64,000 nucleotides of DNA from Symmachiella dynata (GCF_007747995.1 NZ_CP036276.1:3959001-4023000), one strand, 5' to 3'; shown: positions 45,647-55,546, numbered from the stretch's first letter. A program made the numbers and translations. Notes: a model not told the origin generated them from the letters alone.

Positions 45647-46414
45647 TCATCTTGCCACTTTGTGCTTTGGGACGATGGTAGACAAGCCACCGTCGACTCC
45701 GATCACTTGGCCGGTGATCCAAGTGTTTGCCGGTTGAAGCAGCCACTCGATCGCTGAGGCAATATCAGAGGGCTCCCCTAATCGTCCAAGGACATGCATC
45801 GCAACCGAGGCTGACTCCGCTGCTGGAGTCTCCCACAATGCCTTGGTCATTTGTGATTTGACGAGTCCTGGTGCGACCGCGTTCACTCGGATTCCGCGAC
45901 TGGCGTACGTTGCCGCCGCCGAACGTGTTAAACCGATGACCCCTGCCTTTGCAGCAGCGATTGCTTCGTGAGTTGCGAGCCCGATTTGAGCAGCGGCCGA
46001 TGAAATCAAGACCACCGAGCCTCCGGTACGACGCATGAGTTTTCCAGCGGCGCTGACGACGTAAAACGCGGACGTCAAATTGACGGCAATCGTATCGTTC
46101 CACTCCGCCTCGGAGGTCATGTGTGCAGCCTTGAGAATCACCGAACCGATGCAATTCACAACGCCATCAATCTTGCCATGACTCTCCACCGCATGCTGCA
46201 GACATTCATGGATTGATGCCGGACGATTCGCGTCGACAATGTGAGAACTCGCATCCAACTCCGTGCTGAGTTGATCGAGTTTTTCCGAGTTCCTTCCGCC
46301 CAGCACCACCTGGGCTCCAGATGCGACCAGCCGACGACTTAATTCGGAACCGATAGAACCGGTCGCCCCCAGGACCACAAATACAGGGAGTTCAGCGGCT
46401 TGAGCGTTTGTCAT
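45647..46414 (-). CDS. SDR-family oxidoreductase lacking the canonical Tyr
   Basis: This 255-residue classical-size SDR has the cofactor motif LGATGSIGSELSRRLV, the VNCIGSVIL form of NNAG, IRVNAVAPGLV and the GQVIGVDGGLS ending. The YxxxK active site reads IAAAK (in GLATHEAIAAAKAGVIGL), so the catalytic Tyr is Ile while Lys is kept, and Ser is in VLISSAAA. Similar proteins with this HEAIAAAKAG motif seem to occur beside cyclopropane-synthase-like genes (from memory), so the loss would be a subfamily trait. GGAGGA precedes the ATG at 46414. It is the last gene of the lipid-methyltransferase operon, 57 bases after its neighbour. Confidence 0.85.
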   Translation of the reverse strand: MTNAQAAELPVFVVLGATGSIGSELSRRLVASGAQVVLGGRNSEKLDQLSTELDASSHIVDANRPASIHECLQHAVESHGKIDGVVNCIGSVILKAAHMTSEAEWNDTIAVNLTSAFYVVSAAGKLMRRTGGSVVLISSAAAQIGLATHEAIAAAKAGVIGLTRSAAATYASRGIRVNAVAPGLVKSQMTKALWETPAAESASVAMHVLGRLGEPSDIASAIEWLLQPANTWITGQVIGVDGGLSTIVPKHKVAR

Positions 46415-46471
46415 TGAAAGTCCTCCTTCGTAACACACCATCTGGACGTTGATGTGATGTCATTTCGGAAA

Positions 46472-47530
46472 TCACTGTTCCCGACCGTGCTTCGCAAATA
46501 AATAGTGTGAGACCCACCACTCATTGCCACTGCGGAATGCAAACAGTTCCTCGCATGCCATGAAGAACAGCCGCCAACGTATGAACCATTTTTTGGCTTC
46601 GCCAGTTCCGTACGTTTTATTCAATAGCGGCATAACGTCGTCCCGGCAGGCATCCAAGTTCTTGAGCCAGGCACGGCATGTTTTTTCGTAGTGTCGGCCA
46701 TTCCAGCGCCACTGTCGTTCAACGGATAGGTCGTCTTGGTAACGCAACAGCAAGTCGTCACTCGGCATGATTCCGCCGGTGAAGAAATGACGCCCCATCC
46801 AATTCTGGCTGCCTTCGGTTTGGAAGGGATAAGTGAGATGTCGGTGACAAAACAGATGCACGAATAACTTTCCATCTGGTTTAAGCCACGTAGAAATCCG
46901 ACGCAGCAACTCCTGATGATTTCGCATGTGCTCAAACATCTCGACCGAGACAACACGGTCAAAGCGGTCCTCAATCTCAAAATCGTTCATATCGGCTGTT
47001 AACACGCGCACATTCGTCAAGCCCCGCTCCTGCAAACGCTGGTCAATGAACCGCCGCTGAACAGCCGAATTGGAAACCGAAGTCACCCGGCAATTCGGAA
47101 AAGTTTCGGCGATCCATAGCGACAATGATCCCCAACCGCATCCGAGATCCAGCACGTCCATCCCGTCCCGTATATCCGCCCGCACGCCGGTCATCTCCAG
47201 TGCGAACTGTTCCGCTTCATCCAGCGATGTGACTCCGGCGGGCCAATAACAACAACTGTACTTCAGATGCCTGCCTAGCACGCGATGGAAAAACTCAGCC
47301 GGCACTTCGTAGTGCTGCTGATTCGCTTTTTCGGGCAGTGGAGCAACCGGTCCGCTGGCTGCCGCTTTCATGAATGAATCCAGCCGAGCTTGCTGGTCTT
47401 CACACGTCCCCCGGTTTTCTACCTGAAGACGTTGCCTTAACAAGCGACGAATGCCATAGCGAATAGCCGTATCAGGCACGTAGCCGCGTTCGACCGCGTC
47501 TAAGGCATTGTTCACGACAAATAACGTCAT
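46472..47530 (-). CDS. CFA-synthase-family methyltransferase, coclaurine-NMT-like
   Basis: This 352-residue SAM-dependent methyltransferase belongs to the cyclopropane-fatty-acid synthase superfamily. Key motifs are [27 protein letters not shown], the SAM-binding [33 protein letters not shown] and [14 protein letters not shown]. The KYSCC motif and the [18 protein letters not shown] region resemble the plant coclaurine N-methyltransferase branch more than bacterial CFA synthase. It may methylate a lipid or an amine. It follows the other methyltransferase gene by 21 bases and differs strongly from it in sequence. Confidence 0.87.
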   Translation of the reverse strand: MTLFVVNNALDAVERGYVPDTAIRYGIRRLLRQRLQVENRGTCEDQQARLDSFMKAAASGPVAPLPEKANQQHYEVPAEFFHRVLGRHLKYSCCYWPAGVTSLDEAEQFALEMTGVRADIRDGMDVLDLGCGWGSLSLWIAETFPNCRVTSVSNSAVQRRFIDQRLQERGLTNVRVLTADMNDFEIEDRFDRVVSVEMFEHMRNHQELLRRISTWLKPDGKLFVHLFCHRHLTYPFQTEGSQNWMGRHFFTGGIMPSDDLLLRYQDDLSVERQWRWNGRHYEKTCRAWLKNLDACRDDVMPLLNKTYGTGEAKKWFIRWRLFFMACEELFAFRSGNEWWVSHYLFAKHGREQ

Positions 47531-47551
47531 GGGAATTCAATCCTGTTGCTT

Positions 47552-48859
47552 TTAGTTGGCCGGAACTTCATCGATACGGCACTGAGGCTGCGCCAGCAGC
47601 ATTTGTACGACTCCTGTGGCACGTTCGCTAAAAGCTGCCTCGCAGTAGCACAAATAGTAGTGCCACATGCGCACGAAACGTTCAGAGAATCCAAGCTCGC
47701 GCACCGCATCAATTTGATCCCAGAAATTTTTTCGCCAACATCGCAATGTATGAGCGTAGTGCGGCGCGTAATCCTTAACGTCAAGAATTCGCATGCCCGT
47801 TTGCGATGAGACCGAGCGGTTCATCGCAGAAATCGATGGCAGGCAACCGCCCGGGAAAATGTAGCGTTGAATGAAATCGACTGATTTTAAGTACTGAGGG
47901 TAACGCTGCTCCGACATCGTGATTCCTTGAAGCAGCATCGCCCCATCGGGACCTAGCAATTCGCCGCATTTCCGAAAGAACACATCATAATGTTCGTGCC
48001 CTACCGCCTCGATCATTTCAATCGAGACAAGCTTGTCGTAACTCCCGGACAAGTCCCGGTAATCCTCTAGCAAAAGCGTGACGCGATCGCTCAACCCCGC
48101 ACGCTCGATGCGCCGGCGGGCGTAGGCCAACTGTTCCTTCGAAATCGTCGTCGTGGTCACGCGACAACCAAATGTTTTGGCCGCATACTCTGCGAAACCA
48201 CCCCACCCTGTTCCAATTTCCAGCAAATGGTCGGAGGGTTGTAGATTCAGCTTCCGGCCAATCAGATCCATTTTCGCAATCGAAGCATCGCCGAGAGACA
48301 TCTGATCGTCCTGAAACACTGCAGAAGAATACAACATCGTTTCGTCCAGGAAGAGTTCAAAGAAGTCGTTGCCCAGATCGTAATGCTCGTGAATATTGCG
48401 ACGTGCCCCTGCGCGTGTGTTGGTTCGCAGCTTGTGAATTGCCCGCGCCCCCCATTTCGCCAACCGTCCAAGACCACGGTCCAATTGCCGAGACTTATCG
48501 AGATTGCGGGCAAAGAGGCGAATGAGTTTGGTGAGATCATCGCAGGACCAATCGCCGGCGAGATAGGACTCAGCCGCCCCCAAGCTTCCACCTGTTAGCA
48601 CCTGTGAATAAAAGTCTGCATTGTGAACGGTCAGCGTTGTATGGAGATCCCTCTGCTGATCATCACCTAACACGTGTTTCTCTGCCCCATCGACGATGGT
48701 CAACTGTCCGGCTTGTAAACCGGACAATGTCCGCAGCAAGGCCGCTTTGACCAGTCGAGTTTTCAGAGTGACTGCTTGGTTCCTGGACTGGGAGCGACTG
48801 CCTGATCCGATACGGCCCAATGCTGCAAGTTCTGATGGTTTGGCCGGCAATTGAGTCAT
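47552..48859 (-). CDS. cfa: Cyclopropane-fatty-acyl-phospholipid synthase-like methyltransferase
   Basis: This 435-residue enzyme of the CFA synthase family has an N-terminal lipid-binding domain (TLTVHNADFYSQVLTGGSLG, AAESYLAGDWSCDDLTKLIR). The SAM domain starts with NIHEHYDLGNDFFELFLDET, MLYSSAVF. SAM motifs are LLEIGTGWGGFAEYAA and VSIEMIEAVGHEHYDVFF, with FIQRYIFPGGCLPSIS. It acts on phospholipid acyl chains, transferring a methylene or methyl to a double bond. I chose the ATG at 48859 because it overlaps the DUF1365 stop by ATGA. Genes of this type next to DUF1365 and FAD oxidases are known in light- and stress-responsive regulons of proteobacteria. Confidence 0.92.
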   Translation of the reverse strand: MTQLPAKPSELAALGRIGSGSRSQSRNQAVTLKTRLVKAALLRTLSGLQAGQLTIVDGAEKHVLGDDQQRDLHTTLTVHNADFYSQVLTGGSLGAAESYLAGDWSCDDLTKLIRLFARNLDKSRQLDRGLGRLAKWGARAIHKLRTNTRAGARRNIHEHYDLGNDFFELFLDETMLYSSAVFQDDQMSLGDASIAKMDLIGRKLNLQPSDHLLEIGTGWGGFAEYAAKTFGCRVTTTTISKEQLAYARRRIERAGLSDRVTLLLEDYRDLSGSYDKLVSIEMIEAVGHEHYDVFFRKCGELLGPDGAMLLQGITMSEQRYPQYLKSVDFIQRYIFPGGCLPSISAMNRSVSSQTGMRILDVKDYAPHYAHTLRCWRKNFWDQIDAVRELGFSERFVRMWHYYLCYCEAAFSERATGVVQMLLAQPQCRIDEVPAN

Positions 48860-49629
48860 GATGCAGGGACTTTCGATTGTTGAGAGGGACTGGGATGGGG
48901 ATAGTAGGGACACTGTTTCCACCACAAGCGCAGCGCTTGCCAGTAAATAGCGGCGACAACCTGGCCAGTGACAAAGGGGTAACGAATCAAGACCCGCGCC
49001 AGTTGTCCGGTCGTTATCGGCCGGCGAGCGAGCGTCATTGTCGCATCGAATAGTTTTGTGCCCTGCTCGAAACTGCTGATGTGAACGTCCAGGCCCTCGC
49101 CGGGATGCGACAGCGCCCACTGGTAATGTTGGGCCATGTCCATGAAGGGGGAAACGTGAAACGCTTTCGGATGGTGCGCAGAAAACGACGAATCCTGAGC
49201 AGTCGTATCTCGCTGCAATACGTAACAATGCTGCTCACCCCAGGGCGTGTTATTCACTTCCGCGACAATTGTTTCCACCTGTTCACCCATGCTGTCGAAG
49301 CAGTAATACAAGCAGAGCGGATTCATGGCATAACCAAAATAGCGCAGGTTGGTCAGCAGGCGTATCGGCCCGTTTGGACGCTGTCCTGTTTCCTCCTCCA
49401 CGAGATCGCGCACTGCCGTTTTCAAGGGGATTGAGGCATCTCCCAGATGATCTTCGCGGTGAAAACGGGCCAGTGCGGTTCGACGTGTCGACCATAACCA
49501 ACGATTGCGAAACACGGTCTCTAATTCGTCCAAATCCAGAGAGAGCAAGTAAAGGCTGTAGCCAAATTGATGATGCACCGGCCGTGTGCGGCGGTGGTGG
49601 ATTCGCCCTTCGTAGATGCAACTCTGCAT
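48856..49629 (-). CDS. DUF1365 family protein
   Basis: This 257-residue DUF1365 protein has the family opening SCIYEGRIHHRRTRPVHHQF, then GYSLYLLSLDLDEL, RLLTNLRYFGYAMNPLCLYY, VNNTPWGEQHCYVL and KAFHVSPFMDM. No activity is established for the family, which is nearly always found between a FAD amine-oxidase-like gene and a CFA-type methyltransferase gene, exactly as here. I chose the ATG at 49629, two bases after the oxidase stop (TGACCATG); a TTG at 49635 overlapping the stop is the alternative. Its own stop overlaps the next ATG. Confidence 0.92.
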   Translation of the reverse strand: MQSCIYEGRIHHRRTRPVHHQFGYSLYLLSLDLDELETVFRNRWLWSTRRTALARFHREDHLGDASIPLKTAVRDLVEEETGQRPNGPIRLLTNLRYFGYAMNPLCLYYCFDSMGEQVETIVAEVNNTPWGEQHCYVLQRDTTAQDSSFSAHHPKAFHVSPFMDMAQHYQWALSHPGEGLDVHISSFEQGTKLFDATMTLARRPITTGQLARVLIRYPFVTGQVVAAIYWQALRLWWKQCPYYPHPSPSQQSKVPAS

Positions 49630-49631
49630 GG

Positions 49632-50933
49632 TCAAACCGCCTCCTGAATCGCAGCGGGGCTTGACGTATTTGTTTTGGGAATGACGATTGGCGTTTCTTC
49701 AAACTGCCGACAGACAGCCAGCGCGCTGTTCACGCCGTCCTCGTGAAATCCATTGCCCCAATAGGCGCCGCAGAACGAGGTCCGATTGCGGCGGATCAGT
49801 CGGCCGTGTCGCTGTTGAGCCAACTTCCGTTGGGTCGTGAAGATGGGATGGCTATAAGCAATCCGTCGAATGACGCGGTCCGGATCAATGCGATCGTTGT
49901 CATTCAATGTCACGCAAAAGTCATACTGTGATTCGATGTGCTGCAGAATGTTCATGTTGTACGTGACAGTCGCTTCTTGCGAACGGCCGCGATGCAGATG
50001 ATAGTTCCAACTCGCCCATGCCCGGCGGCGTTTGGGCAGCACTGAGCGATCAGTGTGCAAAACGGCAATGCTATGACTGTAAGGAAACGCCCCCAGCAAA
50101 TGCTCCTCAAGCGGGGACTTATCCTGGAGGATTCGCAATGCCTGATCGGCGTGGCAAGCAAAAATGACTTCGTCATACTGCTCGGTTTGGCCGCCACTGT
50201 GGATCAACTCCACGCTATCGGCCAAACGCCGAACCGACTGCACGGGACATCGCAATCGAATGTTTTCGCGAAAACTCCGCGTCATCGCTTTGACATACTG
50301 AGAAGATCCGCCGCGAATCACCCGCCAGGTTGGCCGGTTGGTAAGGCTCAAGAGTCCGTGATTTTGATAGAACTCGACGATGAACCGCATCGGGAATTGC
50401 TCAAACGTCTGCGGGGGACAGGACCAAATTGCGGAGCCCATCGGCAACAGATATTGTTCGACAAACTGTTTTGAGTAACTGTGCTGCTGCAGATATTCAG
50501 AAACGGTCAGCGTTTCCAGACGATTTGCTGCCAACAACTCCGGAGCTTCTCGATTGAATCGCATGATGTCGCGAAGCATGCGATAGAAACGTGGCCGGAA
50601 TAGATTACTCCGCTGGGCAAAAAGTCCGTTGAAATTCGTACCGTTGTATTCCAAGCCTGTGGCATCGCACGAGACACTAAAGCTCATTGAGGTCGGATCA
50701 GAAGCAACACCCAATTCGTCGAGCAGTTTGACAAAGTTTGGGTACGTGCGGTCATTGAAGACGATGAACCCCGTATCAATCGTGTGCCGTTCACCCTCCA
50801 GGTCGACCTCAACGGTGTTCGTGTGACCTCCGACATAAGAATTCGCTTCGAAAATGGTGATCTCGTGGTGCGAAGACAGCCGGTACGCGGCAACTAGGCC
50901 GGAGATTCCCGATCCGATCACTGCAATTTTCAT
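49632..50933 (-). CDS. FAD-dependent amine-oxidase-like protein (lipid operon)
   Basis: This 433-residue flavoprotein begins MKIAVIGSGISGLVAAYRLS, the FAD-binding Rossmann motif, with IFEANSYVGGHTNTVEVD next. Family motifs include TGFIVFNDRTYPNFVKLLDE, LPMGSAIWSCPPQTFEQFP, WRVIRGGSSQYVKAM, FACHADQALRIL and the terminal FCGAYWGNGFHEDGV, which matches the NAD(P)/FAD-dependent proteins that pair with DUF1365. It probably oxidises or desaturates a fatty-acyl chain near the methylation site; this is an inference from the partner genes. AAGGTG lies just upstream of the ATG at 50933. It is the first gene of the five-gene minus-strand operon. Confidence 0.9.
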   Translation of the reverse strand: MKIAVIGSGISGLVAAYRLSSHHEITIFEANSYVGGHTNTVEVDLEGERHTIDTGFIVFNDRTYPNFVKLLDELGVASDPTSMSFSVSCDATGLEYNGTNFNGLFAQRSNLFRPRFYRMLRDIMRFNREAPELLAANRLETLTVSEYLQQHSYSKQFVEQYLLPMGSAIWSCPPQTFEQFPMRFIVEFYQNHGLLSLTNRPTWRVIRGGSSQYVKAMTRSFRENIRLRCPVQSVRRLADSVELIHSGGQTEQYDEVIFACHADQALRILQDKSPLEEHLLGAFPYSHSIAVLHTDRSVLPKRRRAWASWNYHLHRGRSQEATVTYNMNILQHIESQYDFCVTLNDNDRIDPDRVIRRIAYSHPIFTTQRKLAQQRHGRLIRRNRTSFCGAYWGNGFHEDGVNSALAVCRQFEETPIVIPKTNTSSPAAIQEAV

Positions 50934-51881
50934 CCGATTCACCTTGCCCCATTCCAAGCGCTTGACCAGATTAGCGCGAGTCACATGCGTATAGAACGTC
51001 CTAGTGGAGTGCCCACCAGGTCATTGCAGCGCGTCGTGCAGTGACATCTCAATGCTGCCCACCTGCGGATTGACCGATTGTTGACAAACAAAATCGCGAT
51101 CTGTCGCAATGAATTCTCACGCAAACGGATAAATGTGGTCCCATAACCCAGTTCATTGTAGGCGGCAGCGTCGACTGAACCACAAAAAACGCCTGATTTA
51201 TTGACAATTGCCGGATGATTTCGCAGTCGATCATCCTCGGTAGCTGATGTCGTGTGGCGGATACGATCCACTCTTGCCCCTTGGCTTGAGGCTGGATTCA
51301 GGACAGGAAATTGGCCCCAACATGGCCGCCTGGGAACTAGAAATCATTGCCGGAACCATGGCCACGTGGTGCTGTCCGAACCTGCGCAGTTGATCAATCG
51401 TTCACAATGAAAATGACTGGGCTGAAATGCTGCGCCTATTCCGCTGGATGTGGGGGGCCACTTCTTGAATGAATTGCGCAATCAAGCCTCGTGGGCGAAC
51501 TGCATTCATATTCCGTTATCACCGGTGAACGCGAAACTGGATTGTGACCGTTGATAACTCGTCGATCGCGAATTTATACTTGATTAGGGGAAAGCAAAGA
51601 AAGACGCTATCGGTTTCGGACGCAGCAGGCGGAGGGACTTCCATGAGTGCCTCCAAGTCGACAGATCACGCTGGCCAAGCGAGACTGGAGAATGGGCAAC
51701 GAATTGTGTTGTCGTACGCTGTCGTAACAGGGAATCAATTCTTGTTTGTAAAGCAGCCTTGGACTTTTGACTTTCGGTGACTCAATTGAAATCGGGGCGT
51801 AGAGTCAGTGACTTGCAACAATAAGTAACCACACATTTCTAAACCTGTCATTGCTGCGAGACAGCGAATTGCCAATAGACG
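50934..51881. other. Divergent intergenic region upstream of lipid and deacetylase genes
   Basis: No gene is supported in these 950 bases. A minus-strand frame of 96 codons (50981-51271) and a plus-strand frame of 78 codons (51544-51780) lack motifs and ribosome-binding sites. The promoter for the five-gene lipid operon should lie near 50950-51100. I looked for a recognisable light- or stress-type operator and saw none. Confidence 0.35.
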
Positions 51882-52814
51882 ATGACGATACTCTATTACG
51901 ATCCGATTTTTCTTGAACACAAAACGGGAGACCACCCCGAATCAACGGAACGAATCATTCCCGCCGCGCGGCGCATGCAGCTGATGGCATTTGATAACCA
52001 AAGCCGCCGCCCTGCATGGGGCCCGGCAACGTTGGATCGACTGTTGCGGGTTCATTCCCCCGATTATCTTGACTTGATCCAAAAATTAGCGGCCTCTGGA
52101 GGGGGGGCTATTGACGCGGATACGGTCGTCAGCGCACGCTCCTATGATGTCGCCTCCATGGCAGCCGGTGCAGTTTGTGATGCTGTTGAACGTGTTTTGA
52201 AGGGTGAAGACGAGACGGCTTTTTGTCTCGTGCGGCCGCCGGGCCATCATGCGCTTGAGGATCGCGGCATGGGCTTTTGTTTATTCAACAACGTCGCCGT
52301 CGGAAGCCGGTTGGCGATCGACGAGTTGGGACTCGACCGGGTTATGATTGTGGATTGGGACGTGCATCACGGTAACGGCACGCAAGCCACATTTTGGGAA
52401 GACCCGCAAGTCGGCTACTTCTCCATCCACCGGTCGCCATTTTATCCGTGGACGGGAACAGCCGATGAAACCGGTGTCGGCGCGGCGCGGGGAACAACCT
52501 TGAATTTGCCAATCTCCTTTGGCACACCACGGGATGAGTATTTAGAGACGTTCGCCGAGGGCGTCGAGCGATTTGCCGCGGCACTCAAACCACAGCTGAT
52601 ATTGATCAGTGCCGGCTTTGATGCGCATCGTCTGGATCCGGTTGGCTCACTGGGCTTGGAGAGTGAGGATTTTAGTCTCATGACGAAGATTGTATTACGT
52701 GTTGCTGCAACGCATGCCGGCGGTCGAGTCGTCAGTGTATTAGAAGGCGGATATAATCCGGTCGCACTGGCGGATTGCGTAGAGCACCATTTGCACGAAT
52801 TATTATCGATATGA
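51882..52814 (+). CDS. Histone-deacetylase-family protein (class II / AcuC-like)
   Basis: This 310-residue zinc-dependent amidohydrolase belongs to the histone deacetylase family. The catalytic pieces are CLVRPPGHHALEDRGMGFC (tandem His), IVDWDVHHGNGTQATFW (metal Asp and His), SIHRSPFYPWTGTADETG, ISAGFDAHRLDP (second metal Asp) and VLEGGYNP. In bacteria such enzymes remove acetyl groups from proteins or polyamines. The next gene, 48 bases downstream on the same strand, encodes a protein acetyltransferase of Pat type, so the two probably form an acetylation/deacetylation pair. Confidence 0.92.
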   Translation: MTILYYDPIFLEHKTGDHPESTERIIPAARRMQLMAFDNQSRRPAWGPATLDRLLRVHSPDYLDLIQKLAASGGGAIDADTVVSARSYDVASMAAGAVCDAVERVLKGEDETAFCLVRPPGHHALEDRGMGFCLFNNVAVGSRLAIDELGLDRVMIVDWDVHHGNGTQATFWEDPQVGYFSIHRSPFYPWTGTADETGVGAARGTTLNLPISFGTPRDEYLETFAEGVERFAAALKPQLILISAGFDAHRLDPVGSLGLESEDFSLMTKIVLRVAATHAGGRVVSVLEGGYNPVALADCVEHHLHELLSI

Positions 52815-52861
52815 CAGACCGCGACGATGGGTTTGGCGATTGAAAACGAAAGTCCGCAAGC

Positions 52862-55546
52862 ATGCCGATTCGTAACCTCAAGAAAATCTTCCAACCCGAG
52901 AGTGTCGCCGTCATCGGTGCGAGCAACCGCATATCGAGCGTTGGACGAACGGTCCTGCGGAATTTGATCGATGACGGATTCGCCGGTGAGATCTATCTCG
53001 TCAACCCAAAGCACAAGATGATTGACGAGATCCCCTGTTTCGCCAAGGTGGCCGATCTGCCCAAGCCGCCGGACCTAGCCATCATTTGCACACCGGCAGC
53101 CACTGTGCCTGACTTAGCGCGACAGTGCGGCGAAGTTGGCGTCAAAGGATTGGTGATCTTATCGGCAGGGTTTCGCGAGACAGGTCGTGACGGGGAGATG
53201 CTGGAAGCAGAATTGGCTGCGCAGGCCAAACAATTCCCCGGGATGCGGATCATCGGCCCCAATTGTCTAGGAATTCTCGCACCGCATGCGTCGCTGAACG
53301 CCAGTTTTGCTACCGACATGCCGGCAAAAGGCAGCGTGGCTTTTCTTTCACAGTCCGGTGCGCTCTGTTCCTCGGTTCTGGATTGGGCGCTGCAGGAAAA
53401 GATTGGATTCTCCTGCTTTGTCTCTGTGGGAAATATGCTCGATGTGGGCATTGCCGATTTAATTGACTACCTGGCCATGGATCAATGGACCGAGTCGATT
53501 ATTCTGTACGTCGAATCGATCACAGAAGCTCGCCAGTTTATGTCGGCCGCGCGTGCGTTTACAAAAAGCAAACCAATCATCGTCTATAAGGCCGGGCGAT
53601 TTGCAGAATCGGCCAAGGCGGCCGCATCCCATACAGGCGCTCTGGCAGGCGTGGACGCTGTCTACCAAGCCGCATTCACGCGAGCCGGCATGGTACGCGT
53701 TTTTGAGATCGATCATTTGTTTGACTGCGCGGAGTTGTTGGCCCGCCATGCGTCTCCCAAGGTTTCTCGCTTGGCGATTGTCACAAATGCCGGTGGTCCC
53801 GGCGTGATCGCCACCGACGCGTTATTGGAACGGCACGGTTCATTGGCAAATCTGAGCGACACAACGCTCGCTCAACTGGATAAGCAACTTCCCAATGCGT
53901 GGTCGCATGGAAATCCAGTCGACGTCTTGGGGGATGCGACTCCGGCACGGATCGGCAAGGCGGTCAAGGTCGTGTTGTCCGACAAACAAGCCGACGGTCT
54001 GTTGGTGATTCTCTCTCCACAAGCGATGACTGATCCCACGGGAGTTGCTCAAGCCGTGATCGAGGCGACGCAGCAATCGACGAAGCCCGTGCTTACGGTA
54101 TGGATGGGGGGGCAAAAAGTACGCAAAGGGATCGAACTTTTCAATCATGCAGGCATTCCCACGTACTCCTCACCTGAACAGGCAGTCCGCGCGTTTCTCT
54201 ACTTAGTTGCGTATGCGCGAAATCGACAACTCCTGACTGAAACGCCGCGCGAAATGCCTGTCGAGTTTCCACTCAACCGCGCCAAATTGCGAGCCGTCTT
54301 CGACACCATCCTCAGTGAAGGTCAGGATATCCTGACAGAGAACACCTCCAAAGCGCTGCTCGAAGCGTATGAGATCCCTGTCGCCCAGACATATGTCGCC
54401 CGCAACGCCGACGATGCAGTCGAGTACGCGATGCGTGTCGGATATCCTGTCGTTTTGAAGGTGTTTTCGCCGCAGATCACCCACAAAACTGATGTCGGCG
54501 GCGTCGAGTTGAACCTCGCTGGTGAACAAGACGTCCGGGCGGCGTTTGAGCACGTTGTGGCAAATGCCAAACGGCACCGGCCCGATGCAGATGTACAGGG
54601 GGTCACGGTGCAGCGCATGGTTTCTGCCCCCAACGGACGCGAACTGATCGTCGGGGCAAAACGCGACCCGGTGTTTGGTGTGGTACTCCTGGTGGGAGCC
54701 GGCGGGGTTACGGCCGAATTGTATCAGGACACGGCGTTGGAATTGCCGCCGCTGAATGAGCGACTGGCGCGGCGGATGTTGGAATCGCTTCGATCCTGGC
54801 CGCTGCTCAGCGGCTACCGCGGAGGTGCCGCTGTGAATGTCGATCGCCTCATCGAGGTCTTAATCCGCCTATCATATTTGGTGGCTGACTATCCCGAAAT
54901 CAAGGAGTTAGACGTCAATCCGCTGCTCGTCACCCCCGACGCAGTCACGGCGCTGGATGCCCGGATCGTGTTGGATCACGAAGCTATTTTGCATCCCGCT
55001 CGCCCCTATTCCCATCTGGCGATCCGTCCCTATCCCGAGGAGTTTATCCGACAAGCCAAGCTCAAAGACGGTACGACCATCTTATTGAGGCCGATTAAAC
55101 CCGAGGACGAACCGCTCTGGCACGCATTATTGGCGAGTTGTTCTCCGGAATCGATTCGCTTCCGATTTCGGTATATGTTCAAGAAGACGACGCATGAGAT
55201 GGCTGCACGGTTTTGTTTTAATGACTACGACCGCGAAATGGCCATCGTTGCCGAAACTGAAATCGACGACAAACGCCATCTCATCGGTGTTGGGAGACTC
55301 GTGGCGGATGCCGATCACAGCAAAGCAGAATATGCAATATTGATCGGAGATGATTGGCAAGGCTTGGGGTTGGGTTCACTGTTGACCGACTACTGTCTCG
55401 AGGTCTGCCAAAGGTGGGGTGTCACAGAGGTCACAGCTGAAACGGATCCGACAAACCATCGCATGCTCGATATCTTCCGGAAACGGTCGTTTACCTTGGA
55501 TGCCACGAGTTGCCCCGATTCAGTTCTCGTGGCAAAGCACTTGTGA
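52862..55546 (+). CDS. Acyl-CoA synthetase-like protein with C-terminal GNAT domain (Pat/PatZ type)
   Basis: This 894-residue protein has the Pat/YfiQ architecture. CoA-binding domain: FQPESVAVIGASNRISSVGR. Succinyl-CoA-ligase-like domain: FLSQSGALCSSVLDW and KAAASHTGALAGVDAVYQ, which keeps a His at the phospho-His position. ATP-grasp: SKALLEAYEIPVAQTYVA, VLKVFSPQITHKTDVGGVEL, RELIVGAKRDPVFG. GNAT domain from about residue 735: RPIKPEDEPLWHALLASCSP and the acetyl-CoA loop DDWQGLGLGSLL. Such proteins acetylate lysines, for example on acetyl-CoA synthetase, in response to metabolism. A true ADP-forming acetate-CoA ligase activity cannot be excluded because the His is present. It follows the deacetylase gene. 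Confidence 0.92.
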   Translation: MPIRNLKKIFQPESVAVIGASNRISSVGRTVLRNLIDDGFAGEIYLVNPKHKMIDEIPCFAKVADLPKPPDLAIICTPAATVPDLARQCGEVGVKGLVILSAGFRETGRDGEMLEAELAAQAKQFPGMRIIGPNCLGILAPHASLNASFATDMPAKGSVAFLSQSGALCSSVLDWALQEKIGFSCFVSVGNMLDVGIADLIDYLAMDQWTESIILYVESITEARQFMSAARAFTKSKPIIVYKAGRFAESAKAAASHTGALAGVDAVYQAAFTRAGMVRVFEIDHLFDCAELLARHASPKVSRLAIVTNAGGPGVIATDALLERHGSLANLSDTTLAQLDKQLPNAWSHGNPVDVLGDATPARIGKAVKVVLSDKQADGLLVILSPQAMTDPTGVAQAVIEATQQSTKPVLTVWMGGQKVRKGIELFNHAGIPTYSSPEQAVRAFLYLVAYARNRQLLTETPREMPVEFPLNRAKLRAVFDTILSEGQDILTENTSKALLEAYEIPVAQTYVARNADDAVEYAMRVGYPVVLKVFSPQITHKTDVGGVELNLAGEQDVRAAFEHVVANAKRHRPDADVQGVTVQRMVSAPNGRELIVGAKRDPVFGVVLLVGAGGVTAELYQDTALELPPLNERLARRMLESLRSWPLLSGYRGGAAVNVDRLIEVLIRLSYLVADYPEIKELDVNPLLVTPDAVTALDARIVLDHEAILHPARPYSHLAIRPYPEEFIRQAKLKDGTTILLRPIKPEDEPLWHALLASCSPESIRFRFRYMFKKTTHEMAARFCFNDYDREMAIVAETEIDDKRHLIGVGRLVADADHSKAEYAILIGDDWQGLGLGSLLTDYCLEVCQRWGVTEVTAETDPTNHRMLDIFRKRSFTLDATSCPDSVLVAKHL

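Noticed and set aside
51544-51780. Plus-strand frame of 78 codons upstream of the deacetylase gene
   Set aside because: No ribosome-binding site or known domain; composition resembles intergenic DNA.
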